From assembly GCF_014196925.1 (NCBI RefSeq), contig NZ_JACIEN010000001.1, forward strand, positions 992,001 to 1,056,000: DNA of 64,000 nucleotides, written 5' to 3'. A model generated the notes under the pieces. The model was given only the letters and a program-made list of their open reading frames with translations. It made no database searches and had not been told where the DNA came from. Below are positions 42,869 to 51,465 of this stretch, one piece after another; positions within the stretch are counted from its first letter, which is position 1, and each line of letters starts with the position of its first letter. Made by a program: the position numbers and the translations under genes. This DNA is from Chelatococcus caeni. Its GTDB lineage: Bacteria; Pseudomonadota; Alphaproteobacteria; Rhizobiales; Beijerinckiaceae.

Positions 42869-43381
42869 ATGCCTACGGTTCAAATCTACAGCCGGCGCCT
42901 GTCGCTGGTCACCGCAGTCCTGCAATGGCTCGTGCCTCTCGCATGGATCGCCATTGCGACGGTGGCGACCATGCATGGCGATCCTGAATTGCCGGGTGGC
43001 CCGGCGGATGCGAGCCAGTTGCAGCTTTCCAGCAAGATCGCCTTTGTCGTGCTGACCAGCATTGCGCCGCTGCTCCTCGGCTTGATGCTGCGGGAACTGC
43101 ACCAGCTGCTGCTGCTCTATGCGGCGGGTGAGGTGTTCACGGCGCCGGCGGTTGTGCGCATCCACCGCATGGGTGTCCTCCTCGTCGCCTATTCCCTGGC
43201 CGACCAGGTCGCATTCCTGGCGGCGGGCCTCGTCCTCTATTTCACCGAGCGGCTCACCGAGGTGCCGCTCGTCTACCAGCTTCATCTCGGCGAACTGTTC
43301 ATCGGGCTCGTCGTCATCCTGCTCGGCCGCATCATGGGCATGGCCTGCCGCATGCAGGACGAACTGAGCCTGACGGTGTGA
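42869..43381 (+). CDS. DUF2975-like membrane protein
   Basis: A 170-residue protein with four predicted helices (about 10-33, 50-73, 95-120 and 134-155: LVPLAWIAIATVATM, IAFVVLTSIAPLLLGLML, VLLVAYSLADQVAFLAAGLV, ELFIGLVVILLGRIMG). The segment LYAAGEVFTAPAVVRIHRMG between helices 2 and 3 and the closing RMQDELSLTV resemble DUF2975 proteins. These are commonly encoded together with a small XRE regulator, exactly as here: the next gene follows with a 4- to 8-base junction. Function unknown. The start at 42869 follows a GGGTGGG stretch. Confidence 0.75.
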   Translation: MPTVQIYSRRLSLVTAVLQWLVPLAWIAIATVATMHGDPELPGGPADASQLQLSSKIAFVVLTSIAPLLLGLMLRELHQLLLLYAAGEVFTAPAVVRIHRMGVLLVAYSLADQVAFLAAGLVLYFTERLTEVPLVYQLHLGELFIGLVVILLGRIMGMACRMQDELSLTV

Positions 43382-43389
43382 GCCGGGCG

Positions 43390-43623
43390 ATGGCGATCAT
43401 TGTCAACCTCGATGTCATGCTCGCAAAGCGCAAGATGCGCCTCGGCGATCTGGCGGCTGCCGTCGGCATCTCGATTCAGAACCTCTCCGTGCTCAAGACC
43501 GGCAAGGCCCGCGCCATCCGCTTCTCGACGCTCGACGCGCTCTGCCGGCATCTCGACTGCCAGCCGGGCGACATTCTCGAATTCGTGGATGACGGCTGTC
43601 CTCAGCCGATCGACGATGATTGA
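43390..43623 (+). CDS. Small XRE/Cro-type transcriptional regulator
   Basis: A 77-residue regulator consisting almost only of a helix-turn-helix: IIVNLDVMLAKRKMRLGDLA, then VGISIQNLSVLKTGKARAIR, then CRHLDCQPGDILEFV. It belongs to the YozG-like group usually paired with DUF2975 membrane proteins. The ATG at 43390 is preferred; a GTG at 43378 would overlap the preceding stop as GTGA and add four residues. The repeated motif before the operon and directly after this gene may be its operator. Confidence 0.88.
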   Translation: MAIIVNLDVMLAKRKMRLGDLAAAVGISIQNLSVLKTGKARAIRFSTLDALCRHLDCQPGDILEFVDDGCPQPIDDD

Positions 43624-43642
43624 TTTCACGTTTATCGAGAAA
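43624..43642. promoter_or_regulatory. Repeated 19-bp motif, copy 2
   Basis: TTTCACGTTTATCGAGAAA lies directly after the XRE stop codon and exactly 840 bases downstream of copy 1, with two differences. It is followed by an A+T-rich stretch including TTGACA at 43649-43654, which could be a -35 element for the gene at 43720. Either a second operator or the other edge of an inserted segment. Confidence 0.45.
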
Positions 43643-43719
43643 AATTAATTGACAAACATGTTATTCGCCCTAGGTTGACGGGAGCGTTTCTGCGATCCCG
43701 ACTTGGGGAGGTGCATGCC

Positions 43720-44259
43720 ATGATCCGTGAGAGGCGAGCGGCCGATGCCACCGGGCGTGCCGTCCGGCAAGGAAGGCTCGGCGCCCTTGGCTGGCCGGCG
43801 GGGGTAATGGGCGTGGTCGCCCTCGCCGCATTGGCTATCGCTGTCGAGCGGTCGGCGCCGCAGGACGAGGCGCTGGTCGCCGCTGCAGTTCGCGCCGCCT
43901 TGGCGCGCGATATGGAAGGGCGCCTCGCGCTCTCTCCTTCACCGGCCTTCGCCGCCCTTGAGGCGCGGCACCCGGGCCTCTGGTTCCGCGCCTGCGACGA
44001 CAACGGCGAATGCCTGTCCTACGGCCCGGTGCCGGACACGCTGGCTCCGCCTGAAGCCGGCGGAGGCAAGACGGGGCAGCCCCATGTCGGCGGCGTGACC
44101 ATCGCCGCCGGCGTCGCACGGCAAACCGGGTTGCGAGGGCTCGGTCTCGCCACCCTGCGCGTCATGCTCGAGGCCCTCACGACCGTCGGCGGCATGGGCA
44201 CAGGCGAGCATGCGAAATACCGGCTCTACTCTTATGCGCATCACCCGGCGGGAATGTAG
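43720..44259 (+). CDS. Hypothetical membrane-anchored protein
   Basis: A 179-residue protein with one helix (about residues 23-43, LGWPAGVMGVVALAALAIAV) and an extracytoplasmic region containing CDDNGECLSYGPVPDTLAPP. The overall layout (short cytoplasmic head, one helix, small periplasmic domain) recalls the N-terminal part of a sensor histidine kinase, but no kinase sequence follows, and the C-terminus ends in HHPAGM. It may be a complete small protein or a truncated sensor. The start has GGGGAGG eight bases upstream. It lies in the patch between the acyltransferase gene and its decayed copy. Not recognised. Confidence 0.6.
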   Translation: MIRERRAADATGRAVRQGRLGALGWPAGVMGVVALAALAIAVERSAPQDEALVAAAVRAALARDMEGRLALSPSPAFAALEARHPGLWFRACDDNGECLSYGPVPDTLAPPEAGGGKTGQPHVGGVTIAAGVARQTGLRGLGLATLRVMLEALTTVGGMGTGEHAKYRLYSYAHHPAGM

Positions 44260-44314
44260 GGGCGGCACAGCCAGCCGGGCCACGTCGGGTCTTCCCGACC
44301 GCTCCCAGCTCCAG

Positions 44315-44460
44315 GATACATTGATGGCGTCTGGCGATGTCGTCCGGCACGAGGGCCGCCACTGCGAGGACCTGCGCAGTTAGCTTGAAGCCGCGCTCGA
44401 TGACGCCATGGCCGACGGTGCGATCGCCCATCGCGATCCGGTCGCCGGCCTCGTGGCTCG
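44315..44460 (+). pseudogene. Decayed copy of the 3' end of the DUF374 acyltransferase gene
   Basis: The stretch CCACTGCGAGGACCTGCGC (44359-44377) is identical to 42631-42649 of the acyltransferase gene. The following bases also match, reading LEAALDDAMA, then AIAHRDPVAGL, against LETALDDAIA and VIGHRDPGAGL, but with an in-frame stop (TAG after CAGT) and small indels. Only the last quarter of the gene is represented. Confidence 0.8.
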
Positions 44461-44466
44461 TGCCCG

Positions 44467-46653
44467 CTACTCCGCTGCCTGCTTCGGCTCGTAGCCGAGG
44501 CGACGGTTGAGCTCCTTGATGAGCTTCTCGGCCGCTTCGGCGATCACCGTGCCCGGCGGGAAGATGGCCGAGGCGCCGGCCTTGGTCACGGCCTCGTAGT
44601 CCTGCGGCGGCACGACGCCGCCGACGACGATCATGATGTCCGGCCGGCCCTGTTTCTCGAGTTCCGCCTTCAGCTCCGGCACCAGCGTCAGGTGGCCGGC
44701 GGCGAGCGAGGAGACGCCGACGATGTGCACGTCGTTCTCCACCGCCTGGCGGGCGGCCTCCGCCGGGGTCGCGAACAGCGGGCCGATATCGACGTCGAAG
44801 CCGAGGTCGGCGAAGGCCGAGGCGATCACCTTCTGGCCGCGGTCGTGCCCGTCCTGGCCCATCTTGGCGACGAGGATGCGCGGCCGGCGGCCGTCGTCAT
44901 GCTCGAAAGCTTCCACGAGGGCGAGAACACGCTCGACGGCATCGCTCATCGCGCCGACCTCCCGTTTGTAGACGCCGGAGATGGCCTTGATCTCCGCCCG
45001 GTGGCGGCCCCAGACCTTCTCCAGTGCCGCGGAAATCTCGCCGACCGTCGCCTTGGCCCGGGCGGCATCGACGGCAAGGGCGAGCAGGTTGCCCTCGCCG
45101 GTGTCGGCGGCCTTCGTCAGGGCCGCGAGCGCCGCCTCCACCGCCGGGGCGTCGCGCTCGGCCCGCAGGCGCTTGAGCTTGTCGATCTGCGCCGCGCGCA
45201 CGGCCGAATTGTCGACCTTCAGCACCTCGATCGGCGGCTCGTCGTCCGGGCGGAAGCGGTTGACGCCGATGACGGCCTGCTGGCCGGAATCGATGCGCGC
45301 CTGCGTGCGCGCCGCCGCCTCCTCGATGCGCAGCTTGGGGATGCCGGCCTCGATGGCCTTGGCCATGCCGCCGAGCTCCTCCACCTCGCGGATGTGGGCC
45401 CAGGCCCGCGCGGCGAGCTCGCCCGTCAGCCGCTCCACGTAGTAGGAGCCGCCCCACGGGTCGATGATCCGCGTCGTGCCGCTCTCCTGCTGCAGGAAGA
45501 GCTGGGTGTTGCGCGCGATGCGGGCGGAAAAGTCCGTCGGCAGCGCGAGCGCCTCGTCGAGGGCGTTGGTGTGCAGCGACTGGGTGTGCCCCTGCGTCGC
45601 CGCCATGGCCTCGATGGCCGTGCGCGTGACGTTGTTGAACACGTCCTGCGCCGTCAGCGACCAGCCGGAGGTCTGGCAATGGGTCCTGAGCGCCAGCGAC
45701 TTGTCGTTCTTCGGCGAGAAGTCCTTGACGAGCTTCGCCCACAGGAGGCGCGCGGCCCGGAGCTTCGCCACCTCCATGAAGAAGTTCATGCCGATGGCCC
45801 AGAAGAAGCTGAGCCGCGGCGCGAACTGGTCGATGGTGAGCCCGGCGGCCAAGCCGGCGCGGATATATTCGACGCCGTCGGCGAGCGTATAGGCGAGCTC
45901 GAGGTCCTGCGTCGCCCCCGCCTCCTGCATGTGGTAGCCGGAGATGGAGATGGAGTTGAACTTCGGCATATGCGCCGAGGTGAAGGCGAAGATGTCCGAG
46001 ATGATGCGCATCGACCCCCTGGGCGGGTAGATGTAGGTGTTGCGCACCATGAATTCCTTGAGGATGTCGTTCTGGATGGTGCCCGCGAGCTTCTCGGGCG
46101 GCACCCCCTGTTCCTCGGCCGCGACGATGTAGAGCGCCAGCACCGGCAGCACGGCGCCGTTCATGGTCATCGACACGCTCATCTCGTCGAGCGGGATGCC
46201 CGCGAACAGCGTGCGCATGTCGTAGATGGAATCGATGGCGACCCCGGCCATGCCGACGTCGCCGGCGACGCGCGGGTGGTCGCTGTCATAGCCGCGGTGG
46301 GTGGCGAGGTCGAAGGCCACCGACAGGCCCTTCTGCCCGGCGGCGAGGTTGCGCCGGTAGAAGGCGTTGGAATCCTCGGCCGTGGAGAAGCCGGCATACT
46401 GGCGCACGGTCCACGGCTGGTTGACGTACATGGTGGGGTAGGGGCCGCGCAGGAAGGGCGGCAGGCCCGGGAAGGTGTCGAGGAAGTCGAGCCCCTTGCG
46501 GTCCCCTTCGCCGTAGTGCGGCTTGACGAGGATGCCCTCGGGCGTCAGCCACGGCTCGCCGGCCGGCGATCCCATCGGCGCGGTCACATCGGCCAATGCC
46601 ATCGTCGAGAAGTCGGGGATGCGCGAACCGTTGTCAGGCGCCTTCATCATCAT
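44467..46653 (-). CDS. mutB: Methylmalonyl-CoA mutase large subunit
   Basis: A 728-residue adenosylcobalamin-dependent enzyme that interconverts (R)-methylmalonyl-CoA and succinyl-CoA, used in propionate and odd-chain metabolism. The N-terminal TIM barrel has [20 protein letters not shown] and [17 protein letters not shown]; the C-terminal cobalamin domain has the base-off histidine in [12 protein letters not shown] and [12 protein letters not shown] near the end. Three ATGs stand in a row at the start (46653, 46650, 46647); the first overlaps the preceding stop as ATGA. It forms a heterodimer with the MutA-type protein encoded upstream and is served by MeaB. Confidence 0.96.
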   Translation of the reverse strand: MMMKAPDNGSRIPDFSTMALADVTAPMGSPAGEPWLTPEGILVKPHYGEGDRKGLDFLDTFPGLPPFLRGPYPTMYVNQPWTVRQYAGFSTAEDSNAFYRRNLAAGQKGLSVAFDLATHRGYDSDHPRVAGDVGMAGVAIDSIYDMRTLFAGIPLDEMSVSMTMNGAVLPVLALYIVAAEEQGVPPEKLAGTIQNDILKEFMVRNTYIYPPRGSMRIISDIFAFTSAHMPKFNSISISGYHMQEAGATQDLELAYTLADGVEYIRAGLAAGLTIDQFAPRLSFFWAIGMNFFMEVAKLRAARLLWAKLVKDFSPKNDKSLALRTHCQTSGWSLTAQDVFNNVTRTAIEAMAATQGHTQSLHTNALDEALALPTDFSARIARNTQLFLQQESGTTRIIDPWGGSYYVERLTGELAARAWAHIREVEELGGMAKAIEAGIPKLRIEEAAARTQARIDSGQQAVIGVNRFRPDDEPPIEVLKVDNSAVRAAQIDKLKRLRAERDAPAVEAALAALTKAADTGEGNLLALAVDAARAKATVGEISAALEKVWGRHRAEIKAISGVYKREVGAMSDAVERVLALVEAFEHDDGRRPRILVAKMGQDGHDRGQKVIASAFADLGFDVDIGPLFATPAEAARQAVENDVHIVGVSSLAAGHLTLVPELKAELEKQGRPDIMIVVGGVVPPQDYEAVTKAGASAIFPPGTVIAEAAEKLIKELNRRLGYEPKQAAE

Positions 46654-47030
46654 GGTCCCCTGCGTTCAGCCTGCCAGTAGCCGGAGCAGCCGCGGGTGGG
46701 TGTCCGCCAGGTGCCGCTTCCCCGTCCATCCTCGACGCGCCCCGTGGCGGTGAGGGTGTCGGCGCCGCGCCGGATGCGGACATTGACACGCCCGCGGGGG
46801 TCGATGCGGCCGGACAGGTCCACCGCGGGGGCACCCGGCTGGGGCGTGTACTGCACGATGCCGCCCGCCACCCCGACGGGATAGCGAAAGGCACGGTCGC
46901 AGTTGCCGGCCTCCGTCACCACCAGCACGCTCCAGCTGCCGTCGAATTTCGTCGTCTGGGCCAGCGCTGCACCGTCCGCCAGCAGACCGCCTGCGCCGAG
47001 CGCCAGAGCCAGCCATCCCGCAGGACGCAT
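46650..47030 (-). CDS. Small secreted protein of unknown function within the mutase operon
   Basis: A 126-residue protein with a Sec signal peptide ([20 protein letters not shown], cleavage near ALAQ). The mature part ([20 protein letters not shown], then [20 protein letters not shown], then TRGCSGYW) looks like a small beta-rich domain with two cysteines that could pair. It lies 29 bases after mutA and overlaps mutB by four bases (ATGA), so it is translated with the mutase although exported. No function is known to me; the linkage may be incidental. Confidence 0.75.
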   Translation of the reverse strand: MRPAGWLALALGAGGLLADGAALAQTTKFDGSWSVLVVTEAGNCDRAFRYPVGVAGGIVQYTPQPGAPAVDLSGRIDPRGRVNVRIRRGADTLTATGRVEDGRGSGTWRTPTRGCSGYWQAERRGP

Positions 47031-47059
47031 GGATGCCTCCTGTCATCTCGCGGATGCTC

Positions 47060-48940
47060 TCATGCGCCCTCGTCCATTGCCTCGGCGAAAGCCCGCGACA
47101 GGAGCGCGAGAACATCGCACCCAACGAAAATATAGTCCGAGACCCCGGAAACTCGAAGGGCGGCCTCCAGTTCCCCCGGTCGGCCGGCGAGATAGAGGTG
47201 CCTTGCGCCGGCGGCCTTGAGCGCCTTGGCGGCGGCTGCGGCCTCGCGGGCATAGACCTCGTCGGACGAGCACAGGCAGGCGAGCGCCGCGCCGGACGCG
47301 CGGAAGGCGGCGGCGAGGGCCTCCAGCGACGGAAAACCGTCGTTTGTCACCACTTCGATGCCGCCGGCCTCGAAAAAATTCCGGGCGAAGGTGGCACGTG
47401 CCGTGAAGGCGGCCAGCGGTCCGAGATTGGCGAGGAAGACGGACGGGCGACGGCCGCGGCGGGCAAGCGCGTCATCGCTCGCATCGCGCAGGGCCTCGAA
47501 CGGTTCTGCGTCCCGCACCGACGGCAGCGGCTCGGCCTCCAGCGCCGCTTCGGCGGGCAGGGCAGGACCGGCCTCGCTCGGCGCCGGCATGAGGACGCTG
47601 ACCGGCGCCTCGCCGAGATGCGGGAACTCGCTCGTGCCGGTGATCGGCGCCCTGCGCGTGGCGATGTCGCGGCTGGCCTTTCCGCGCGTTTCGGCGATGC
47701 GTGCCTGCTCGTGGCCGGCGGCGAGGCTCGCGAGAATGCCGCCCTCCCGCTCGATGGCCTGGAACAGGCCCCAGGCGTTCTCGCAGAGCGCCTCCGTCAG
47801 CGCCTCGAAGGCGCCGGAGCCGGCGGCGGGGTCGGTGACGCGCCACAGGTTCGATTCCTCGGCGAGGATGAGCTGCGTGTTGCGGGCCATGCGCCGGGCG
47901 AAGCCGTCGGGCAGGCCGAGCGCGGCGGTGAAGGGCAGCACCGTGATGCCGTCCGCGCCGCCGAGGGCGCCGGAGAAGGTGGCGACCGTCGCCCGCAGCA
48001 TGTTGACCCAGGGATCGCGCTTCGTCCCCATGCGCCAGGCGGTCTCGGCATCGAGGCGGATCGGCCGCGGTGCGAGGCCGCAGGCCTCTTCCACCCGCGC
48101 CCACAGGCGGCGCAAAGCGCGGAACTTGGCGAGGGTGAAGAAGGCGTCCGCATCCGCCGGCATGAGGAAGGAGAGGAGCGGGGCTGCCTCTTCCGGGGCG
48201 ATGCCGGCCTCTTCCAGCACGCGCAGATAGAGGACGCCGGTCGCGAGCGCGGCCGCGAGCTCCTGCGCCGGCCCGGCGCCGGCCTCGTGCCAGGCGCGCG
48301 TGTCGACGCGCACGAGGCCGCGCGCGAAGCCCCGGCCGCGGAGGTCCGCGACCGTGCCGGTCAGCCGTGCCGCGAGCTCCGGCCAGGCGAGCGGCAGGCG
48401 GCCCGTGCGGGCGAAGTCGCCGACCGGATCGAGGCCGAAGTCGATGTCGAGGCCGGAGGCCGGCAGGCCGCACCGTCCGACGTGCTCGGCGACGATGGTC
48501 GCGACGCGGCGGCCGTCGAAGGGCGCCGTCTCCAGCCTGAGGCGCACGAGTTCGAGCAGCACGCCCGACAGCGCGGCCGCCAAGGAATCGGCATCCGCCA
48601 GCGCCAGGCCGAAGCCGCGTGCCGTCGCCGAGCCGGCGAGGGCGAGCACGAGCCCGCTTGCGCCCCCTTCGAGGTCGGCGAGCGCCAGCCGGTTGGCCTC
48701 GGCGGGATCGGGATGGTCGATGCGCTGCAGGACCTGCCACGGTCCGGCCTCGGCTCGCCCGAGGGGCGCGCGCGCCGCCTCGGCCTTGCCGTAGAGCGGC
48801 TCGACGACGATGCCTTCGCGGCTGCGGGAAACGAGCTTCTTCTCGAAATCCGCCCCCTTCAGGGCGCGTTCGACCTGGGCGAGCCAGTCGTCGCGGGTGG
48901 CCCGGGGAAATGCGGCGGCGAGCTCAAGGTCTTCGATCAC
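47060..48940 (-). CDS. mutA: Methylmalonyl-CoA mutase small subunit
   Basis: A 626-residue non-catalytic partner of MutB. It keeps the mutase barrel fold (PFTAALGLPDGFARRMARNT, TQLILAEESNLWRVTDPAAGS) but has lost the cobalamin-binding DxHxxG motif; the corresponding C-terminal domain reads FLANLGPLAAFTARATFARN. That loss is normal for the small subunit, which stabilises the heterodimer. It is the first gene of the operon mutA, secreted protein, mutB. Length is typical (about 620). Confidence 0.92.
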   Translation of the reverse strand: MIEDLELAAAFPRATRDDWLAQVERALKGADFEKKLVSRSREGIVVEPLYGKAEAARAPLGRAEAGPWQVLQRIDHPDPAEANRLALADLEGGASGLVLALAGSATARGFGLALADADSLAAALSGVLLELVRLRLETAPFDGRRVATIVAEHVGRCGLPASGLDIDFGLDPVGDFARTGRLPLAWPELAARLTGTVADLRGRGFARGLVRVDTRAWHEAGAGPAQELAAALATGVLYLRVLEEAGIAPEEAAPLLSFLMPADADAFFTLAKFRALRRLWARVEEACGLAPRPIRLDAETAWRMGTKRDPWVNMLRATVATFSGALGGADGITVLPFTAALGLPDGFARRMARNTQLILAEESNLWRVTDPAAGSGAFEALTEALCENAWGLFQAIEREGGILASLAAGHEQARIAETRGKASRDIATRRAPITGTSEFPHLGEAPVSVLMPAPSEAGPALPAEAALEAEPLPSVRDAEPFEALRDASDDALARRGRRPSVFLANLGPLAAFTARATFARNFFEAGGIEVVTNDGFPSLEALAAAFRASGAALACLCSSDEVYAREAAAAAKALKAAGARHLYLAGRPGELEAALRVSGVSDYIFVGCDVLALLSRAFAEAMDEGA

Positions 48941-49070
48941 GCGTTGCGGCCTCGTGCGAAGCGATGGAACGGCGCTGAGATTGCCACGGGCGATGCCGCC
49001 TCACCACCCTTCCTTGGTCGCATCGATGCCCATACCGCCTGGGCAGATGCGGAACGCCCGGAAATCGCCC

Positions 49071-49592
49071 TCAGAGATGCACTTCCCAATCGAGCCGCTC
49101 GATGCCGCTCGTGTCGATGGCGGCCGCCGCCTCGCGCACGCTGCGGCTCCCGATCATCCGGTCGGGCGCGATGTCGGCGAGGGGTGCCAGCACGAAGGCC
49201 CGCTCGCCGATATAGGGGTGGGGAACGTGCAGATGCGGCTCGTCGATCACCTCGTCGCCGTAGAACAGGATGTCGATGTCGATGATGCGCGGTCCCCAGC
49301 GCTCGCGCCGCACGCGGCCGGCCTCCCGCTCGACCCTGAGCGCCGTTTCGAGAAGCGTGCGCGGCTCGAGCGTGGTCTCGACGGCGATGCAGATGTTGAG
49401 GAAGGACGGCTGGTCCGTCTGGCCCCACGGCGCCGTGCGGTAATAGGCCGAATGGCGGGTCACGCGCACGCCGGGCGTCGCGTGCAGGGCGGCCACCGCG
49501 CAGTCGATCTGCACGCGCAGGTCGCCGATGTTGGAGCCGAGCCCGAGGATGGCCTCGACCGGGGTCGCGCGCTGCGGGACGGAGCTAGTCAT
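49071..49592 (-). CDS. folK: 2-amino-4-hydroxy-6-hydroxymethyldihydropteridine pyrophosphokinase
   Basis: A 173-residue enzyme that transfers pyrophosphate from ATP to hydroxymethyldihydropterin in folate synthesis. The N-terminal AILGLGSNIGD, the middle YRTAPWGQTDQPSFLN and the signature RWGPRIIDIDILFYGD followed by HPYIGERAFVLAPL are all present. It is the last gene of folP-folB-folK and its ATG overlaps the folB stop by eight bases. The folB and folK products act in consecutive steps upstream of FolP. Confidence 0.95.
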   Translation of the reverse strand: MTSSVPQRATPVEAILGLGSNIGDLRVQIDCAVAALHATPGVRVTRHSAYYRTAPWGQTDQPSFLNICIAVETTLEPRTLLETALRVEREAGRVRRERWGPRIIDIDILFYGDEVIDEPHLHVPHPYIGERAFVLAPLADIAPDRMIGSRSVREAAAAIDTSGIERLDWEVHL

Positions 49593-49953
49593 GGCGTGTG
49601 CGCCCGATGGTGACGGCGACGGTCTCGAAGATGGCGTCGATCGGCGCGTGCGGCTTCTCGATGGTGACCTCGAGCCGCTCGATGCGCGTGAAGCGCGCCA
49701 TGATGGCATCGGCAATGGCGCCGGCGGCGGCCTCGATCAGGTCGAAATGCCGGCTGGAGAAAGCCGCGCGGGCCACCTCGACCATCTCGGCATAATTGAG
49801 GGTGTCCTCGAGCCTGTCGGAGCGCTGCGCCGCGGCGAGCGGCAGCTCGGCCGTCAGGTGCAGGATGAAGGGCTGCCCGAGCACCCGTTCCTCCGGCATG
49901 ACGCCGTGGGTGCCGCGCAGGGCGAGGCCGCGGACGGTGATGCGATCACTCAT
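49585..49953 (-). CDS. folB: Dihydroneopterin aldolase
   Basis: A 122-residue enzyme that cleaves dihydroneopterin to hydroxymethyldihydropterin. It has ITVRGLALRGTHGVMPEERV with the substrate-binding Glu region, LNYAEMVEVARAAF and the C-terminal EVTIEKPHAPIDAIFETVAV with the catalytic Lys. Length is typical. The ATG at 49953 lies five bases after the folP stop. Confidence 0.94.
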   Translation of the reverse strand: MSDRITVRGLALRGTHGVMPEERVLGQPFILHLTAELPLAAAQRSDRLEDTLNYAEMVEVARAAFSSRHFDLIEAAAGAIADAIMARFTRIERLEVTIEKPHAPIDAIFETVAVTIGRTRHD

Positions 49954-49958
49954 GATGA

Positions 49959-50786
49959 CTAGGCCTTCGCTATGGCATCGGCGACGCTCAGCGCCTGCAC
50001 ATGGGCGACGACGTCGTGCACCCGCACGATCTCGCAGCCGGCAGCCGCGGCGATGAGATGGGCGGCCAGCGTGCCGGGCAGGCGCTCGTCCGGCACCGTG
50101 CTCACGATATGGCCGATGAAGGACTTGCGCGAGGCGCCGACGAGCATCGGCAGGCCGAAATCTTCGCGCAGCTCGGCGAGGTGGCGCAGCACGACGAGGT
50201 TTTGCTGCGGCGTCTTGCCGAAGCCGATGCCGGGGTCGAGCACGATGTCGGTGCGTGCGATACCGGCCCGGGCGGCGATGTCGAGCGTGCGCGCGAAGAA
50301 GGCCCGCATGTCGGTGAGGATGTCGATCGCCGCATCGGCTCCCGGCCGGTTGTGCATGGCGATGACGGGCACGCCGTGCTCGGCTGCGACCCGTGCCATG
50401 TCGGGGTCGCCCTGCAGGCCCCAGATGTCGTTGATGATGCGCGCGCCGGCGGCGACGGCGGCTGCCGCGACCTCGGCCTTCGTCGTGTCGACGGAGATGG
50501 GCGTCGCGTTCTCGGCCACGAAGCGCTCGAGCACCGGCATCAGCCGCGCCAGCTCTTCGGTCGCGCTGATGGGCGTGTGGCCGGGCCGGCTCGATTCGGC
50601 GCCGATGTCGATGAAGTCCGCCCCCTCCTCGGCGAGGGCGCGGCAATGCATGAGCGCCGCGTCCACCGTCGGCAGGCGTCCGCCGTCATAGAAGGAATCG
50701 GGCGTGACGTTGACGATGCCCATGATACGCGGGCGACCGACGAGGGGAACGCCGGCAAGTTGCCGGCGGCTGAGCACTTCTGTCAT
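49959..50786 (-). CDS. folP: Dihydropteroate synthase
   Basis: A 275-residue TIM-barrel enzyme that joins para-aminobenzoate to hydroxymethyldihydropterin pyrophosphate; it is the sulfonamide target. Both signatures are present: IMGIVNVTPDSFYDGG and DIGAESSRPGHTPIS. Further conserved elements are NDIWGLQGDP, VLDPGIGFGKTPQQN, GASRKSFIG and the closing VRVHDV. First gene of a compact folP-folB-folK operon. Confidence 0.96.
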   Translation of the reverse strand: MTEVLSRRQLAGVPLVGRPRIMGIVNVTPDSFYDGGRLPTVDAALMHCRALAEEGADFIDIGAESSRPGHTPISATEELARLMPVLERFVAENATPISVDTTKAEVAAAAVAAGARIINDIWGLQGDPDMARVAAEHGVPVIAMHNRPGADAAIDILTDMRAFFARTLDIAARAGIARTDIVLDPGIGFGKTPQQNLVVLRHLAELREDFGLPMLVGASRKSFIGHIVSTVPDERLPGTLAAHLIAAAAGCEIVRVHDVVAHVQALSVADAIAKA

Positions 50787-50894
50787 GCCCGCTGCGTGAC
50801 GCCGTCACGGCCGCCTGTCAAGCCGGTTGCGGCGGTTGCCAGGGTTTTGCGCGCGCCGCCGTTGCAGCTGGCGCCGCGGCGCGCGCTCGTTCCC

Positions 50895-51278
50895 TCAGAC
50901 GAACTGCGACAGGCCGGGCACGGCGCCGACGATGGGCCCCATCACGTCCTCGCCCGCCTTCTCGCGGCCATAGGCGAAGAGCTCGCGGCCGAGGGCCTGC
51001 ATCTGCCCCATCGACAGGCCCGCCGAGGTCAGCTGGCCGCCGAGCGCCATGATGCCGCCGCCCATCAGGCCGCCGACCATGCCGGCAAGACCCCCCTTGC
51101 CGTTGCCGCTGGCTTCGGCCATCGCGGTCTCGGCGCCGGGCAGGGCGGCGATGAGCTGGCGCACCTCCGTCTCGGGGCCTTCCTTGAGCAGGAAGTTGAG
51201 GACGATTGCGATGGCCTTGCGCGCCGTTCCCGCGTCGAGGCCGACCTTTTCAGCTATGCGTGCGACGAGTTCGTCCAT
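50895..51278 (-). CDS. Small protein with helical N-terminus and Gly-rich middle (DUF2267-like)
   Basis: A 127-residue protein with a helical N-terminal part (MDELVARIAEKVGLDAGTAR, then AIAIVLNFLLKEGPETEVRQ), a Gly/Met-rich middle (GKGGLAGMVGGLMGGGIMAL) and a conserved helical end (GREKAGEDVMGPIVGAVPGL). Similar proteins in Rhizobiales are assigned to DUF2267, but I am not certain of the family. AGGAG lies six bases before the ATG at 51278. No function known. It is divergent from the HerA-like ATPase gene. Confidence 0.7.
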   Translation of the reverse strand: MDELVARIAEKVGLDAGTARKAIAIVLNFLLKEGPETEVRQLIAALPGAETAMAEASGNGKGGLAGMVGGLMGGGIMALGGQLTSAGLSMGQMQALGRELFAYGREKAGEDVMGPIVGAVPGLSQFV

Positions 51279-51465
51279 CGTAGGCTCCTGTGTCGGAAGG
51301 TGGGCGCATCTTTCGCGCCGCCGCCGCGAAAAGCAAGCAGATAGTTTATATCGAAACCATCTCCCCAACGTGCCGGCCCGGCGCATTTCGCCGCCTCGTC
51401 GGCGCTCCCGTTGTGGAAAGGCGGCGCCCGATCTCCTATAAGCTGAATCGGCGTTGCAGGCGCCG

